From NCBI GenBank assembly GCA_903821715.1, contig CAIJMB010000142.1, forward strand, positions 1 through 18,582: DNA of 18,582 nucleotides. Direction: 5' to 3'. The position numbers and the translations under genes are program-made. Positions within the stretch are counted from its first letter, which is position 1; every line of letters starts with the position of its first letter. The DNA comes from an uncultured Flavobacteriales bacterium. Its GTDB lineage: Bacteria > Bacteroidota > Bacteroidia > Flavobacteriales > Schleiferiaceae. This document shows positions 6,409 to 14,366 of the stretch, in pieces. The notes beneath the pieces were generated by a model that saw only the letters and a list, made by a program, of their open reading frames with translations, was not told the origin of the DNA and made no database searches.

Positions 6409-7473
6409 TTAGTCAATTGAGGTAAGTTCGGCCGGAAGCTTTTTGTTCGCCAACTGACCGCACGCGGCATCAATGTCTTTACCGCGCGAATGGCGGACCT
6501 TGGCCACGACTCCGACGCGCGCCAGTCCGTCGACGTAGGCTTGCAGGGCCTCGGGCGCAGCCTGGCGAAAGCGCTCGTCTCCGATGGCGTTGTACTCAAT
6601 CAAGTTCACTTTGCACGGAACCCGCTTGGCCAGTTCCACCAAGGCCCGCACGTCTTCGGGTTGGTCGTTGACGTCGCGCCACACCACATACTCGAAGGTG
6701 ACCTTGCGCTTGGTTGCGGCGTACCAGTACTCCAGACTCGAACGAAGCTCTGCAATCGGAGCCACGTCGTTCACCGGCATGATTTGGGCGCGCACCTCGT
6801 CGCGCGCGGAATGCAGCGAAACCGCGAGGTTGAACTTCACCCCGTCGTCGGCAAGCTTGCGAATCATCTTCGGCAATCCGACCGTGCTCAAGGTGATGCG
6901 CTTGGGCGAAAGCCCCAGCCCTTTGGGCGAGGTAATTCGGTCGATGGCCTCGAGCGTGTTTTTGTAGTTCATCAGTGGTTCGCCCATGCCCATAAAGACG
7001 ATGTTGGTCAGCGGACGACCGAACTCAGTGGTCCCCTGCTCGTGAATGGCCCGCACCTGGTCGTAGATCTCGTCGGGCTCGAGGTTTCGCATGCGCTTAA
7101 GGCGGGCCGTGGCGCAAAACGCGCAGCCCATGGCACAACCCACTTGGCTCGAAACGCAGGCCGTAATTCGCTTTTCGGTCGGAATCAGCACGCTTTCAAC
7201 GACCAACCCGTCGTGAAGTCGCACGGCGTTCTTCAGCGTCCCATCACTGGACCGCTGCACTGACTCAATGCGCTGGGGGCGGAATTCAAATTCCTCGGCC
7301 AACTTAGCCCGCAAGGTTTTGGGCAAGTTGGACATGTCGTCAAAACTTTGGGCGCCCTTGGCCCACAGCCAGTCGTAGACCTGATCAGCGCGGTATGCGG
7401 GCTCACCCCACGCGGCAAAGTGTGCGCGAACCTCCTCGCGCCGAAGGCTTCGAAAATCGGGCTTCGCTGACAT
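6409..7473 (-). CDS. rlmN: Dual-specificity 23S rRNA/tRNA adenine C2-methyltransferase RlmN
   Basis: This 354-residue radical-SAM enzyme methylates C2 of an adenine in 23S rRNA and in some tRNAs. The [4Fe-4S]-binding motif is CAMGCAFC (Cys113, 117, 120). The motif GMGEPLMNY follows, and a late cysteine in DAACGQL (Cys338) fits the methyl-carrying cysteine of the family. The N-terminal block with PAYRADQVYDWLWAKG is also standard for RlmN. Its ATG shares one base with the stop of the secreted-protein gene upstream (TAATG at 7471-7475), so its translation probably depends on that gene. Length is normal for Bacteroidota. Confidence 0.96.
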   Translation of the reverse strand: MSAKPDFRSLRREEVRAHFAAWGEPAYRADQVYDWLWAKGAQSFDDMSNLPKTLRAKLAEEFEFRPQRIESVQRSSDGTLKNAVRLHDGLVVESVLIPTEKRITACVSSQVGCAMGCAFCATARLKRMRNLEPDEIYDQVRAIHEQGTTEFGRPLTNIVFMGMGEPLMNYKNTLEAIDRITSPKGLGLSPKRITLSTVGLPKMIRKLADDGVKFNLAVSLHSARDEVRAQIMPVNDVAPIAELRSSLEYWYAATKRKVTFEYVVWRDVNDQPEDVRALVELAKRVPCKVNLIEYNAIGDERFRQAAPEALQAYVDGLARVGVVAKVRHSRGKDIDAACGQLANKKLPAELTSID

Positions 7474-9053
7474 TAGCTGCGCTCAGGGCGAAGGCTCATA
7501 AACACCCATTTTCCGCGCTTAGCACCGGGAATCACCGCCTCTCCTGGGGTTCCCAAGTACGAACGACCGCGTCGCGGCATCAAGATGGCTTTCTCTTTGC
7601 GGTTATCGATCAGCGGAGTGTAGACAAGCGTTCCGTCGGGCTTGAGCGTAACCTGCACTAGGTTGGCTTTGCGGGCGGCAGCCATGCGCTTGGGCGCTTG
7701 ATTTTTGGCCCAGCGCTGGTCGTTTCCGCGCGTGTCGTTAAACAAAAACTGAAAGTTCTCGCGGTCGCGTACGAGCAGGAATCCAGAATTGACTCCGCCG
7801 TCGTTCACCGAGTACTGCTGTTTGGGAATCACAGAAACACGCTCAATTTCACCTTGTGCGTCGACCATCATCGCCCAAATGTTGTCGTAGTAGTAGTAAT
7901 AGGTGGTCACGGTCCCGTTGCGGGTTTGGGTGGTAACAACCACCATGTCGTAGTCCTCCATCAGTACGAGGCTACCGCCACCTTCGCGAGGAACCATTCC
8001 GCGGAATACATAGGACTCGTTCGCCTCGCCCTTTCGGCGGGCCCGAGCCGAGCCATCCTTGCGACCATCGTTGATGTAGTCAAAGTCGCGAAGGTTCATG
8101 AAATCAGATGTCAATGGTTCAATCGTAGTCTGGTCGAGGGTCAGGTAGAACATACCGCTAGTTGAACCATAACGTTTGTCCGAGTACATTCCGCTGATGG
8201 CTACTTTGCCCGGAATTTGGTCGGCCTCCACACCGATTCCGCCTACCACAAACTTGTCCTTGAGTCCAAGGTCAACTTCTTGAAAAACCTCATCGCTTGG
8301 GTCGGCATGTAGAATAAAAAACTCTTGATTGGGCGCAAAAAGTTGACGCTTTTCGTTCTTGGCACGATCTGGACGGCGGGCGGCCAGAATGTAGACGTCC
8401 CCGTTGATCGCGTAGTCCACATCCATCATGCTGACCGTGCGGGACGCATAGTCCAACTTCACAGATGCTCCGCCCAACGGATTGCCCTCGCGGTCAAAGC
8501 GCTTAACCTCAACTTGGACGTCCTCTTTGCGGTCCTCCTCGGGAAAGCTCACCACGGCAAAGCTCGTGGCATTGTAGTTCCAGCTCACTTTAAAGTCCCC
8601 CATGAATGCGCGCTTCGCCGTAATGCGATCAAGTTCAATGAAGTCCGAAATGTTGCCGTCGGCATCAATGGTGCGCAAAAGCACGTAGCGCACGTCGTCC
8701 GCCTTCGAATAGGCTTGGTAAAACACATACGTCGTTTGACCGAACGTCACCATACTGTGAAAGCTCAACGGGGCATCGCGGTACTTGTCAATAACCTCCT
8801 CGACTTGCCACAACTGTCCCATGGACTGACGGTCGTAGCGAGCATAGAAGTACTTGGCCTTGCGGAGCAGGGACCGCGACGTGCTCCCGTAAGTCATAAA
8901 ATTGGCGGAATCCAAGCTGGTCACATAGTCGAGCTGGATTTCGCGATTTGTGTAGCCACGGCTCCAACGGACTTCAATCGTCTCGGAATTTTGAGCTGAT
9001 ATGGTGGTGGAAAGCACTACGGCTCCTAAAATGCAAAGGATAATTCGCTTCAT
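7473..9053 (-). CDS. Secreted protein of unknown function
   Basis: This 526-residue protein starts with a clear Sec signal peptide: MKR, a hydrophobic stretch IILCILGAVVLSTTISA, and the AQ/N end typical of Bacteroidota. There is no lipobox cysteine at the cleavage site, so it should be periplasmic, outer-membrane-associated or exported. I recognise no domain. The mature part is rich in short beta-strand-like stretches and charged, aromatic-containing segments (for example YDMVVVTTQTRNGTVTTYYY), which could form a propeller-like fold (guess). No C-terminal sorting domain is evident. It is the first gene of a unit with rlmN, joined by TAATG, and has its own -7 box 4 nt before the ATG. Why a secreted protein is coupled to an RNA methylase is unclear. 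Confidence 0.85.
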   Translation of the reverse strand: MKRIILCILGAVVLSTTISAQNSETIEVRWSRGYTNREIQLDYVTSLDSANFMTYGSTSRSLLRKAKYFYARYDRQSMGQLWQVEEVIDKYRDAPLSFHSMVTFGQTTYVFYQAYSKADDVRYVLLRTIDADGNISDFIELDRITAKRAFMGDFKVSWNYNATSFAVVSFPEEDRKEDVQVEVKRFDREGNPLGGASVKLDYASRTVSMMDVDYAINGDVYILAARRPDRAKNEKRQLFAPNQEFFILHADPSDEVFQEVDLGLKDKFVVGGIGVEADQIPGKVAISGMYSDKRYGSTSGMFYLTLDQTTIEPLTSDFMNLRDFDYINDGRKDGSARARRKGEANESYVFRGMVPREGGGSLVLMEDYDMVVVTTQTRNGTVTTYYYYYDNIWAMMVDAQGEIERVSVIPKQQYSVNDGGVNSGFLLVRDRENFQFLFNDTRGNDQRWAKNQAPKRMAAARKANLVQVTLKPDGTLVYTPLIDNRKEKAILMPRRGRSYLGTPGEAVIPGAKRGKWVFMSLRPERS

Positions 9054-9057
9054 TGGT

Positions 9058-9084
9058 CAAAGTTACTGCATTTCAAAGTGGCAA
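9058..9084 (-). promoter_or_regulatory. Promoter of the secreted protein–rlmN unit
   Basis: TAACTTTG (minus strand, 9058-9065) is a perfect TAnnTTTG -7 box, 4 nt before the ATG at 9053. A TTG at 9082-9084 lies 16 bp further upstream, one base short of the usual 17-23 bp spacing. A start at or near the ATG would make the mRNA leaderless. Confidence 0.6.
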
Positions 9085-9088
9085 GAAT

Positions 9089-9116
9089 TTTGCCTAAAGC
9101 ATGTCCGTTATCTTTA
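9089..9116 (+). promoter_or_regulatory. Probable promoter of the outer-membrane protein gene
   Basis: TTTG at 9089-9092 and TATCTTTA at 9109-9116 (one mismatch to TAnnTTTG) are separated by 16 bp. The second element ends 4 nt before the ATG at 9121, the same tight geometry seen at other genes here. It shares a 67-bp spacer with the divergent promoter on the other strand. Confidence 0.45.
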
Positions 9117-9120
9117 TGCC

Positions 9121-9864
9121 ATGAATTTTCGCACGCTCATTTTCGCATTGGCCGCCGTAGTTGCGGTCGACACCACGGCTCAAGTCACCGTAAAGCGCTA
9201 CAGCGTGGACGGCTCTACTTCTTCGAATTCGGCGAATACAACCCGCAATCGAAACCGCATGATTTCGCGCTACCCAACCGCCGTGAAGTTCAATGTGACG
9301 CCATTTTTCTCGGGCCACTACCCGATTTCAGTGGAACAGCGCCTCAGTCCCTACTTTACCGTCGAAGCTGGACTCGGCCTCACGCTCCACAACACGATCG
9401 ACGCATTTGTCGATGAGGCCATTATGTGGAGTAGTAACTCTTTTTATACTGCCGACAGCCGCGTTCGTCCGGGCTCGAGTCAAACGCTGAATCTCAAGGT
9501 ATTCCCTGGCGGTGACTCATACGACGACGGATTTTACCTCGGCGCATTCATTCAAAACCGTCGCTACAATAAAGTGTTTGATGGAGTAAATGGTCAGATC
9601 GCCAGCTTTAAGCAAAACTTTGATCAAGGCATCATGATGGGTTACCACATTCGGTCAAGCGACCGATTTTTGGTGGATTTGAGTTTTGGTGTATCGAATC
9701 GCTTTGTCAACTACCCAATTGTCGGAACCACCTACACCATTGACCCCAATACGGGTCAAGAGTTGTACCTCGCGTACATCGACGAAACCCAGGACAGCCG
9801 GTACCAAAACATCGGAATTTTTATGGGCCTCAAGGTGGGCTACCTCATGGGCAGCGGCCGCTAA
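9121..9864 (+). CDS. Predicted outer-membrane beta-barrel protein with signal peptide
   Basis: This 247-residue protein opens with a signal peptide, MNFRTLIFALAAVVAV followed by DTTAQ, with likely cleavage after residue 20 or 21. The mature part alternates amphipathic strands with turns: NVTPFFSGHYPISVEQRLSP, FTVEAGLGLTLH, FYLGAFIQNRRY, and a last strand NIGIFMGLKVGYLMG. This pattern fits a small outer-membrane beta-barrel of the DUF3575 or OmpW-like kind, common in flavobacteria. I cannot assign a precise family or ligand. ATG 9121 is chosen because it starts the signal peptide and follows the promoter-like element; the frame upstream of it shows nothing protein-like. The gene ends 14 bp before a strong terminator. 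Confidence 0.75.
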   Translation: MNFRTLIFALAAVVAVDTTAQVTVKRYSVDGSTSSNSANTTRNRNRMISRYPTAVKFNVTPFFSGHYPISVEQRLSPYFTVEAGLGLTLHNTIDAFVDEAIMWSSNSFYTADSRVRPGSSQTLNLKVFPGGDSYDDGFYLGAFIQNRRYNKVFDGVNGQIASFKQNFDQGIMMGYHIRSSDRFLVDLSFGVSNRFVNYPIVGTTYTIDPNTGQELYLAYIDETQDSRYQNIGIFMGLKVGYLMGSGR

Positions 9865-9878
9865 AGAACCCCGAGCAC

Positions 9879-9911
9879 AAAAAAAGCCGACCCAATGGTC
9901 GGCTTTTTTTT
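9879..9911. terminator. Bidirectional rho-independent terminator
   Basis: A seven-base GC-rich stem (GCCGACC / GGTCGGC) with loop CAAT is flanked by seven A on the left and eight T on the right. It therefore works in both directions. It lies between the convergent ends of the outer-membrane protein gene and queA and is the only textbook terminator in the window. Confidence 0.94.
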
Positions 9912-9928
9912 GATCGTAGCCTCAGTGC

Positions 9929-10984
9929 TTAAATAAACATGAGCGCGTCACCGTAGCTCAAGAACCGGTAGTTCTCTTTCACCGCGGTGTGGTACACGTC
10001 CATGGTCAGGTCGTAGCCGGCAAAGGCCGCGGTGAGCATCAGCATCGTGGACTGGGGTGCGTGAAAGTTGGTGATCAAACTGTTGGCCACGAGGAACTCG
10101 TGCGGAGGGAAAATAAATTTTGAAGTCCAGCCGTTGCCCGACTTGATGCGGTGGTCCGTGATCGTCGACGACTCGAGCGACCGGATGACACTCGTGCCCA
10201 CTGCACAGACCTTGCGCTTCTCAGCCTTAGCCTGGTTCACGCGTTCCGCTGTCTCAGGATAAATCCAGTACTGCTCGGACTCCATTTTGTGCTTCGAAAG
10301 GTCCTCGACTTCGACCTGGCGAAAGGTACCAAGTCCCACGTGCATCGTCATTTCTACGGTGTCGACGCCCTTGATTTCGAGCTTCTTCATCAAATTCTTA
10401 CTGAAGTGCAGCGAGGCTACGGGAGCTGCTACTGCACCTTCGACTTTGGCAAAAATACTTTGGTACCGCTCGGCGTCTTCAGGCTCTAGGGGACGTGTGA
10501 TGTACTTAGGCAACGGAGTCTCACCCATTTCTTTGAGCTTCAGGCGAAACTCTTCGTAGCTTCCGTCGAAGAGGAAGCGAAGCGTGCGTCCGCGCGACGT
10601 CGTGTTGTCAATGACTTCGGCCACTAGGCTGTCGTCGTCACCGAAGTAGAGCTTGTTTCCAGTTCGGATTTTGCGGGCGGGATCCACCAGCACGTCCCAA
10701 AGTCGGCTCTCGGCATTGAGTTCTCGAAGCAGGAACACCTCGATCAAAGCACCGGTCTTCTCTTTATTGCCCCACATTCGGGCAGGAAAAACCTTCGTGT
10801 TGTTAATTACCAGAAGGTCACGAGGTACAAAGAAATTCGCCAGATCGCGAAAGTGATGGTGCTCAATGCTTCCGGACTCTCGGTTCACCACCATCAGCCG
10901 CGCGTCGTCGCGAAAATCAACAGGATGCTGCGCGATTTGCGCTTCTGGCAAATCATAGCCAAAGTGGGAGAGCTTCATTTTCAT
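9929..10984 (-). CDS. queA: S-adenosylmethionine:tRNA ribosyltransferase-isomerase QueA
   Basis: This 351-residue enzyme transfers and isomerises the ribosyl group of SAM onto preQ1 at tRNA position 34 to make epoxyqueuosine. The opening FGYDLPEAQIAQHP, the segment VINNTKVFPARM, the basic DPARKIRTG, EGAVAAPVASLHF and MHVGLGTFRQV are all family signatures. The end segment NFHAPQSTMLMLTAAFAG is also standard. The start is ATG 10982-10984. A TTG at 10991-10993 lies inside the -7 promoter box and is excluded, while ATG 10978 is possible but less well placed. It stands alone, with no other queuosine gene in the window. It ends at the shared bidirectional terminator. Confidence 0.95.
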   Translation of the reverse strand: MKMKLSHFGYDLPEAQIAQHPVDFRDDARLMVVNRESGSIEHHHFRDLANFFVPRDLLVINNTKVFPARMWGNKEKTGALIEVFLLRELNAESRLWDVLVDPARKIRTGNKLYFGDDDSLVAEVIDNTTSRGRTLRFLFDGSYEEFRLKLKEMGETPLPKYITRPLEPEDAERYQSIFAKVEGAVAAPVASLHFSKNLMKKLEIKGVDTVEMTMHVGLGTFRQVEVEDLSKHKMESEQYWIYPETAERVNQAKAEKRKVCAVGTSVIRSLESSTITDHRIKSGNGWTSKFIFPPHEFLVANSLITNFHAPQSTMLMLTAAFAGYDLTMDVYHTAVKENYRFLSYGDALMFI

Positions 10985-10990
10985 AGGGGG

Positions 10991-11022
10991 CAAAGGTACC
11001 CTTTTGAACTAGGCCTTGTCAA
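10991..11022 (-). promoter_or_regulatory. Promoter of queA
   Basis: This is the best full promoter in the window. TTG (within TTGACA, 11020-11022) and TACCTTTG (10991-10998) on the minus strand are separated by 21 bp, inside the usual Bacteroidota range. The -7 box ends 6 nt before the queA ATG at 10984, which predicts little or no leader. Confidence 0.72.
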
Positions 11023-11061
11023 GTGTGAACCGCAATTACCTCTTTGCGGTTATTTTCACAC
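11023..11061. repeat. Nested inverted repeat between queA and the divergent gene
   Basis: Two perfect inverted repeats are nested: GTGTGAA (11023-11029) with TTCACAC (11055-11061), and AACCGCAA (11028-11035) with TTGCGGTT (11044-11051). The structure touches the queA -33 element on one side and ends 1 nt before the ATG (11063) of the opposite gene. It could be an operator for one or both genes, or an RNA hairpin covering the start of the + strand gene. Confidence 0.5.
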
Positions 11062-11062
11062 T

Positions 11063-11737
11063 ATGGGAACGGATTTAGAACGCACACTTTTAAGCCGCAG
11101 CGCGAGCGATGCCAAGGCTTGGGAACAATGGCTTGCCAGCGATGAGGCGCAGCGCAGCAAATTGGCAGAATCCTTTCAGCGCGAGGGTAAACTTCCGCTC
11201 GAGGCGATGGTGCGCGACCGCATCGTCCACGAAGACCATCTAAAGTCGCTGTGTGTCGAATACCGCCTGCGCTTTTTGGACGCCAACCACTTCGCGGGGC
11301 AGATTCCGTACGAAGCCGTCGCAGCAATGGAGCGACTTGACGCCGCGGCCGGTACCCGTTTGAACGGCTACAAAATTGTGGCTCCCGCATCGCTCTTTCG
11401 CCTGACCTACCAAGACAAGGATCCCTTGCTACTACTAGAACTGGGAGGGGGCTACCACTACCTCGTGCACAAGTGGGGCGGTGAAGTGAATCCGCTACGC
11501 CGCGTGGTGATGTACCCCCTGCGCTCATTCAAAACCATGATGCAGAGCATCTTAGTCTTCTGTGCGGCAGTGGCTTTGGCCGTGCCCGAATCGGTAATTG
11601 GCGCCCATTCAGGCTTTGTGCGCGGAATCTTCTTTTTTTATCTACTCTTCGCCACCTCAGCGATGGCCGCACTCTATGGGTTTTCGCGCGCAAAGAACTT
11701 CAGCGAAAACCTCTGGACCTCTCGCTATGACGACTGA
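11063..11737 (+). CDS. Unknown protein with two C-terminal membrane segments
   Basis: This 224-residue protein has a soluble, largely helical first part (about 1-155) rich in charged residues. Two hydrophobic segments follow, at roughly 160-178 (SILVFCAAVALAVPESVIG) and 184-206 (GFVRGIFFFYLLFATSAMAAL), and then a short polar tail. It has no signal peptide, so the soluble part should face the cytoplasm with a hairpin membrane anchor. I recall similar uncharacterised proteins in flavobacteria but cannot name a family. ATG 11063 is preferred over the longer open frame from 10853, because that part lies antisense to queA and its promoter. The last 13 bp overlap the end of truB on the other strand. 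Confidence 0.78.
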   Translation: MGTDLERTLLSRSASDAKAWEQWLASDEAQRSKLAESFQREGKLPLEAMVRDRIVHEDHLKSLCVEYRLRFLDANHFAGQIPYEAVAAMERLDAAAGTRLNGYKIVAPASLFRLTYQDKDPLLLLELGGGYHYLVHKWGGEVNPLRRVVMYPLRSFKTMMQSILVFCAAVALAVPESVIGAHSGFVRGIFFFYLLFATSAMAALYGFSRAKNFSENLWTSRYDD

Positions 11738-12438
11738 ACCGCGGCTAGTACCTCATCGAGTGACGACATCGTCGCAAACGGAACCACCTCGGTGCGGCGC
11801 AAGGCCGTGAGGTAGGCTCCGCAACCCAAATGCTGTCCAATGTCGTGGGCGAGCGAACGGATGTACGTCCCTTTGCCGCAGCCCACGGTGAGTTCCCACA
11901 CGTCGGGCACGAGCGCCGAGATTTCTAAGCGGTGTATCTGCACGGGGCGGGCTTTGATCTCGGCAGTCTTGCCGCTTCGGGCCAAGTCGTAGGCCCGCGC
12001 CCCATCGATTTTTACTGCGCTAAATAGGGGCGGAACCTGCAGTACCTCTCCCGTAAACTTCGCCGTCAGCGCTGCAGCCAACTCCTCGGTAAGCTCGGGT
12101 ATGGGGTGACCTGTGGGTTGCTCCGGAGTCTCCGCATCGTAGCTCGAGGTAACCGCACCCAATTTGAGGGTGGCGGTGTAGGTCTTGGCACCCGCCATCA
12201 CCGACTCGATGTCTTTAGTAGCGCGCCCGACGGCAAGCACCAGCATCCCAGTGGCCAGGGGATCAAGCGTACCCGCATGGCCAATTTTGATTCGGGTTGC
12301 GTAGCGCTTCTTGAGGGCGTTGCGGACCTTGGCAACCACGTCAAACGACGTCCATTCAAGCGGTTTATCGACCGCGATCCAAAATCCCGCTCGGGCCTCG
12401 TCGAGGTCCGCAGGTATGCTTAGCTGAGGATGGTCCAC
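11725..12438 (-). CDS. truB: tRNA pseudouridine-55 synthase TruB
   Basis: This 237-residue enzyme makes pseudouridine at position 55 in the T-loop of tRNAs. The N-terminal block WIAVDKPLEWTSFDVVAKVR and the catalytic motif GHAGTLDPLATGML (Asp59) are diagnostic. VPPLFSAVKIDGARAYDLAR and GTYIRSLAHDIG follow. The only start codon between the uppP overlap and the conserved core is GTG 12436-12438, so the gene begins 19 bp inside uppP; no ATG or TTG occurs downstream before the motifs. The C-terminus ends soon after the catalytic domain, with no room for a long PUA domain, which is usual for the short bacteroidotal form. It is the last gene of ftsX–DUF3098–uppP–truB. Confidence 0.93.
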   Translation of the reverse strand: MDHPQLSIPADLDEARAGFWIAVDKPLEWTSFDVVAKVRNALKKRYATRIKIGHAGTLDPLATGMLVLAVGRATKDIESVMAGAKTYTATLKLGAVTSSYDAETPEQPTGHPIPELTEELAAALTAKFTGEVLQVPPLFSAVKIDGARAYDLARSGKTAEIKARPVQIHRLEISALVPDVWELTVGCGKGTYIRSLAHDIGQHLGCGAYLTALRRTEVVPFATMSSLDEVLAAVQSS

Positions 12439-13217
12439 ACGCTGGCAACCGTCCCTACGGCAAAGCAGTAGTAGGCAAAGTACTTCAACTTGGCGCGCTT
12501 GACAAGTTGAATCATGGTGCGGCACGACCAAAGTCCCGTCACAAACGCCGCCGCAAATCCGACCACCAAAGGAAGCAAAGGCTCGTTGGAAGATCCGGGA
12601 TTTGATGCCAAATCGGCGACATCCAAAATCATTTTGCCCATGATCAAAGGAACCACCATCAAAAATGAGAAGCGTGCAGCGTGCTCACGGTCGATTCCCA
12701 AAAGCACACTCGTGCTGATGGTAGCTCCGCTTCGCGAAATACCAGGAAGAATGGCAATGGCCTGTGCAATTCCCACGGCGAACGCGTCAGCGACAGACAC
12801 CTTTTTATGGGTTTTTTTGGCGCGGTCGGCCATGAGCAGCAGCAGGCCGGTGATGACGAGCATCGCTCCGACGAGTAGCGTAGAATCTTCAAAAAGACCT
12901 TCAATGGCATCTTCAAAAAGGAGCCCTACAAATGCTGCTGGAATCATAGACACGAGGATGGACCCCGCGAAGCGGCGGTCCTCTTCATGTCCCTTGATGA
13001 GACCTTGGACTACCGAGACAATGTCTTTGTAAAACACCACGACAGTCGCAAGGGCAGTCCCCGCATGCACGGTCACCACAAATAGTAAACCGCTACTGCC
13101 TGAAAGCTCGATCCCTAGTAAGCTGCGTCCAAGCTCAAGATGGCCCGAAGAGCTAACCGGTAAAAATTCCGCAAGACCTTGGATAATTCCGAGGATAATT
13201 GCACTTAGCCAATCCAT
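12420..13217 (-). CDS. uppP: Undecaprenyl-diphosphatase UppP (BacA)
   Basis: This 265-residue integral membrane enzyme dephosphorylates undecaprenyl diphosphate to recycle the lipid carrier for peptidoglycan and other surface polymers. The two catalytic regions are present: EFLPVSSSGHL at 17-27 and PGISRSGAT at 158-166. Hydrophobic segments spread along the whole length, about eight, as expected for BacA. It starts 3 bp after the DUF3098 gene and its end overlaps truB. Placement beside ftsX fits a link between division and cell-wall lipid cycling. This order (ftsX, DUF3098, uppP, truB) is, from memory, conserved in many Bacteroidota. Confidence 0.96.
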   Translation of the reverse strand: MDWLSAIILGIIQGLAEFLPVSSSGHLELGRSLLGIELSGSSGLLFVVTVHAGTALATVVVFYKDIVSVVQGLIKGHEEDRRFAGSILVSMIPAAFVGLLFEDAIEGLFEDSTLLVGAMLVITGLLLLMADRAKKTHKKVSVADAFAVGIAQAIAILPGISRSGATISTSVLLGIDREHAARFSFLMVVPLIMGKMILDVADLASNPGSSNEPLLPLVVGFAAAFVTGLWSCRTMIQLVKRAKLKYFAYYCFAVGTVASVWTILS

Positions 13218-13220
13218 GAA

Positions 13221-13448
13221 TTACTCCGCTTTGGGTTTGCGCATAATGGCCCACACTTCGACGGCGAACCCAAGTACGATCAAAAACGGAGCTACGACAA
13301 TGCGACGCGCATTAAATAGCTCTGGATTGTAAACGTTGGGGTCTTCAGAGCCTCCGCCCGACATGAGCACAAAGCCCAAAACAATCAGGGCCAATCCGGC
13401 GAGCATGAGCACGTAGTTGCCGCGCTGAAAAAGAAAAGTGGTCTTCAT
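13221..13448 (-). CDS. DUF3098-family small membrane protein
   Basis: This 75-residue protein has two hydrophobic helices, at about 12-30 (YVLMLAGLALIVLGFVLMS) and 50-68 (IVVAPFLIVLGFAVEVWAI). The polar loop between them contains SEDPNVYNPELFNARR. The short FxRGNY start, the GGGSEDPxxYNxE.FN loop and the RxxVAPFLIVLGF second helix fit DUF3098, a family found between ftsX and uppP in Bacteroidota. Its function is unknown; a role near the divisome is inferred from position only. The start overlaps the ftsX stop as ATGA at 13445-13448, and uppP follows after 3 bp. The longer open frame upstream only shadows ftsX. Confidence 0.87.
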   Translation of the reverse strand: MKTTFLFQRGNYVLMLAGLALIVLGFVLMSGGGSEDPNVYNPELFNARRIVVAPFLIVLGFAVEVWAIMRKPKAE

Positions 13449-14332
13449 CGTTCGTAGAGTTGGTTGGTGTTCAAAGCGAGATAGCGGCGAACGGCTAAGG
13501 CCGTAGATGCCGTGGTAAGTGCGATTCCAATGAGAATTTGGGCCATGGCCAAAGCGCCCCATAGGCCCCATGTCAAACTTGTGGCCAGTCGTGGCCATTC
13601 ACCAATGAGCAAGGCGAAGGTGAGCGCCAAGAGCAGCGCCGCGGTCAGTCCTCCCAGGGCACCGAGAATTAGACCTTCTTTCAGAAACGGCTTGTGAATA
13701 AACGACTTGGTTGCCCCGACCAGCTGCATCGTTTTAAGGGTAAATCGACGGGCATATATCGCGAGACGCAGTGCGTTGTTGATCAGCATCAGACTGACAA
13801 GCAGCAAGATGGCTACCGCAGCAAGCATCGCGGTGTTGATTTTACCTACATTTTGGTGAATCACCGAAACAAGGTCGCGGTCGTAGACCAGGTTTTCGAC
13901 AATCGAAGCCTTGAGAAAGCGCTCTTGAAGCTTGGCGAGCTGGTCGGGACTCACGAAATCCGCTTTCAGCTTGACATCAATCGCATCACTCAAGGGATTG
14001 AATCCGAGAAAGTCGACAAAGTCTTCGCCAAGGTCCTTCTGAAACTGCTCGGCGGCTTCTTCTTTGCCCACAAAACGCAAGCTGCGGATCTCGGGTTCGT
14101 CAGACCATTCTTTAATGAAGGCGTCGGCTTTTTCTTGGGTTGCGTCGGATTTGAGAAAGAGGGTGAACGTGAAGTTCTCTTTGAGATCGTCCGTCAATAC
14201 CCTTGATTGGTAGGCCAAGGTGGCCATGATTCCAGTCAAGAACAGCACCAGCCCAATGCTGAGTACGACGCCAGCGTACGAAAAGCGCACGCGACGTTTG
14301 TTGAAGGCTTCTTCTCCTTGTGCTTTAGCCAT
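13445..14332 (-). CDS. ftsX: Cell-division protein FtsX
   Basis: This 295-residue protein has the FtsX layout: a cytoplasmic start, one TM helix at about 19-41, an extracytoplasmic domain, and three TM helices in the second half. The last are near AMLAAVAILLLVSLMLIN, ILGALGGLTAALLLALTF and ALAMAQILIGIALT. The motif LMLINNALRLAIYARR followed by LKTMQLVGAT is typical of this ABC-permease-like family. FtsX works with the ATPase FtsE to control peptidoglycan hydrolases at the septum. No ftsE is in the window, as is common in Bacteroidota where the two genes are separated. A perfect -7 box ends 4 nt before the ATG. It heads the four-gene operon. Confidence 0.95.
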   Translation of the reverse strand: MAKAQGEEAFNKRRVRFSYAGVVLSIGLVLFLTGIMATLAYQSRVLTDDLKENFTFTLFLKSDATQEKADAFIKEWSDEPEIRSLRFVGKEEAAEQFQKDLGEDFVDFLGFNPLSDAIDVKLKADFVSPDQLAKLQERFLKASIVENLVYDRDLVSVIHQNVGKINTAMLAAVAILLLVSLMLINNALRLAIYARRFTLKTMQLVGATKSFIHKPFLKEGLILGALGGLTAALLLALTFALLIGEWPRLATSLTWGLWGALAMAQILIGIALTTASTALAVRRYLALNTNQLYER

Positions 14333-14336
14333 GGGG

Positions 14337-14344
14337 CAAATCTA
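14337..14344 (-). promoter_or_regulatory. -7 promoter box for ftsX
   Basis: TAGATTTG on the minus strand is a perfect TAnnTTTG match, 4 nt before the ftsX ATG. It shares a 47-bp spacer with the leuS box on the opposite strand. No TTG is visible at the -33 position. Confidence 0.55.
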
Positions 14345-14366
14345 CGCGAAATCCGAGGCACGAGGC

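Noticed and set aside
11051..11058. TATTTTCA as a -7 box for the 11063 gene
   Set aside because: It has the right distance (4 nt) but two mismatches to TAnnTTTG and no -33 partner, so it is not listed as a promoter.
13449..13598. N-terminal extension of the DUF3098 gene
   Set aside because: It shadows the end of ftsX; the ATGA overlap gives the expected short protein.
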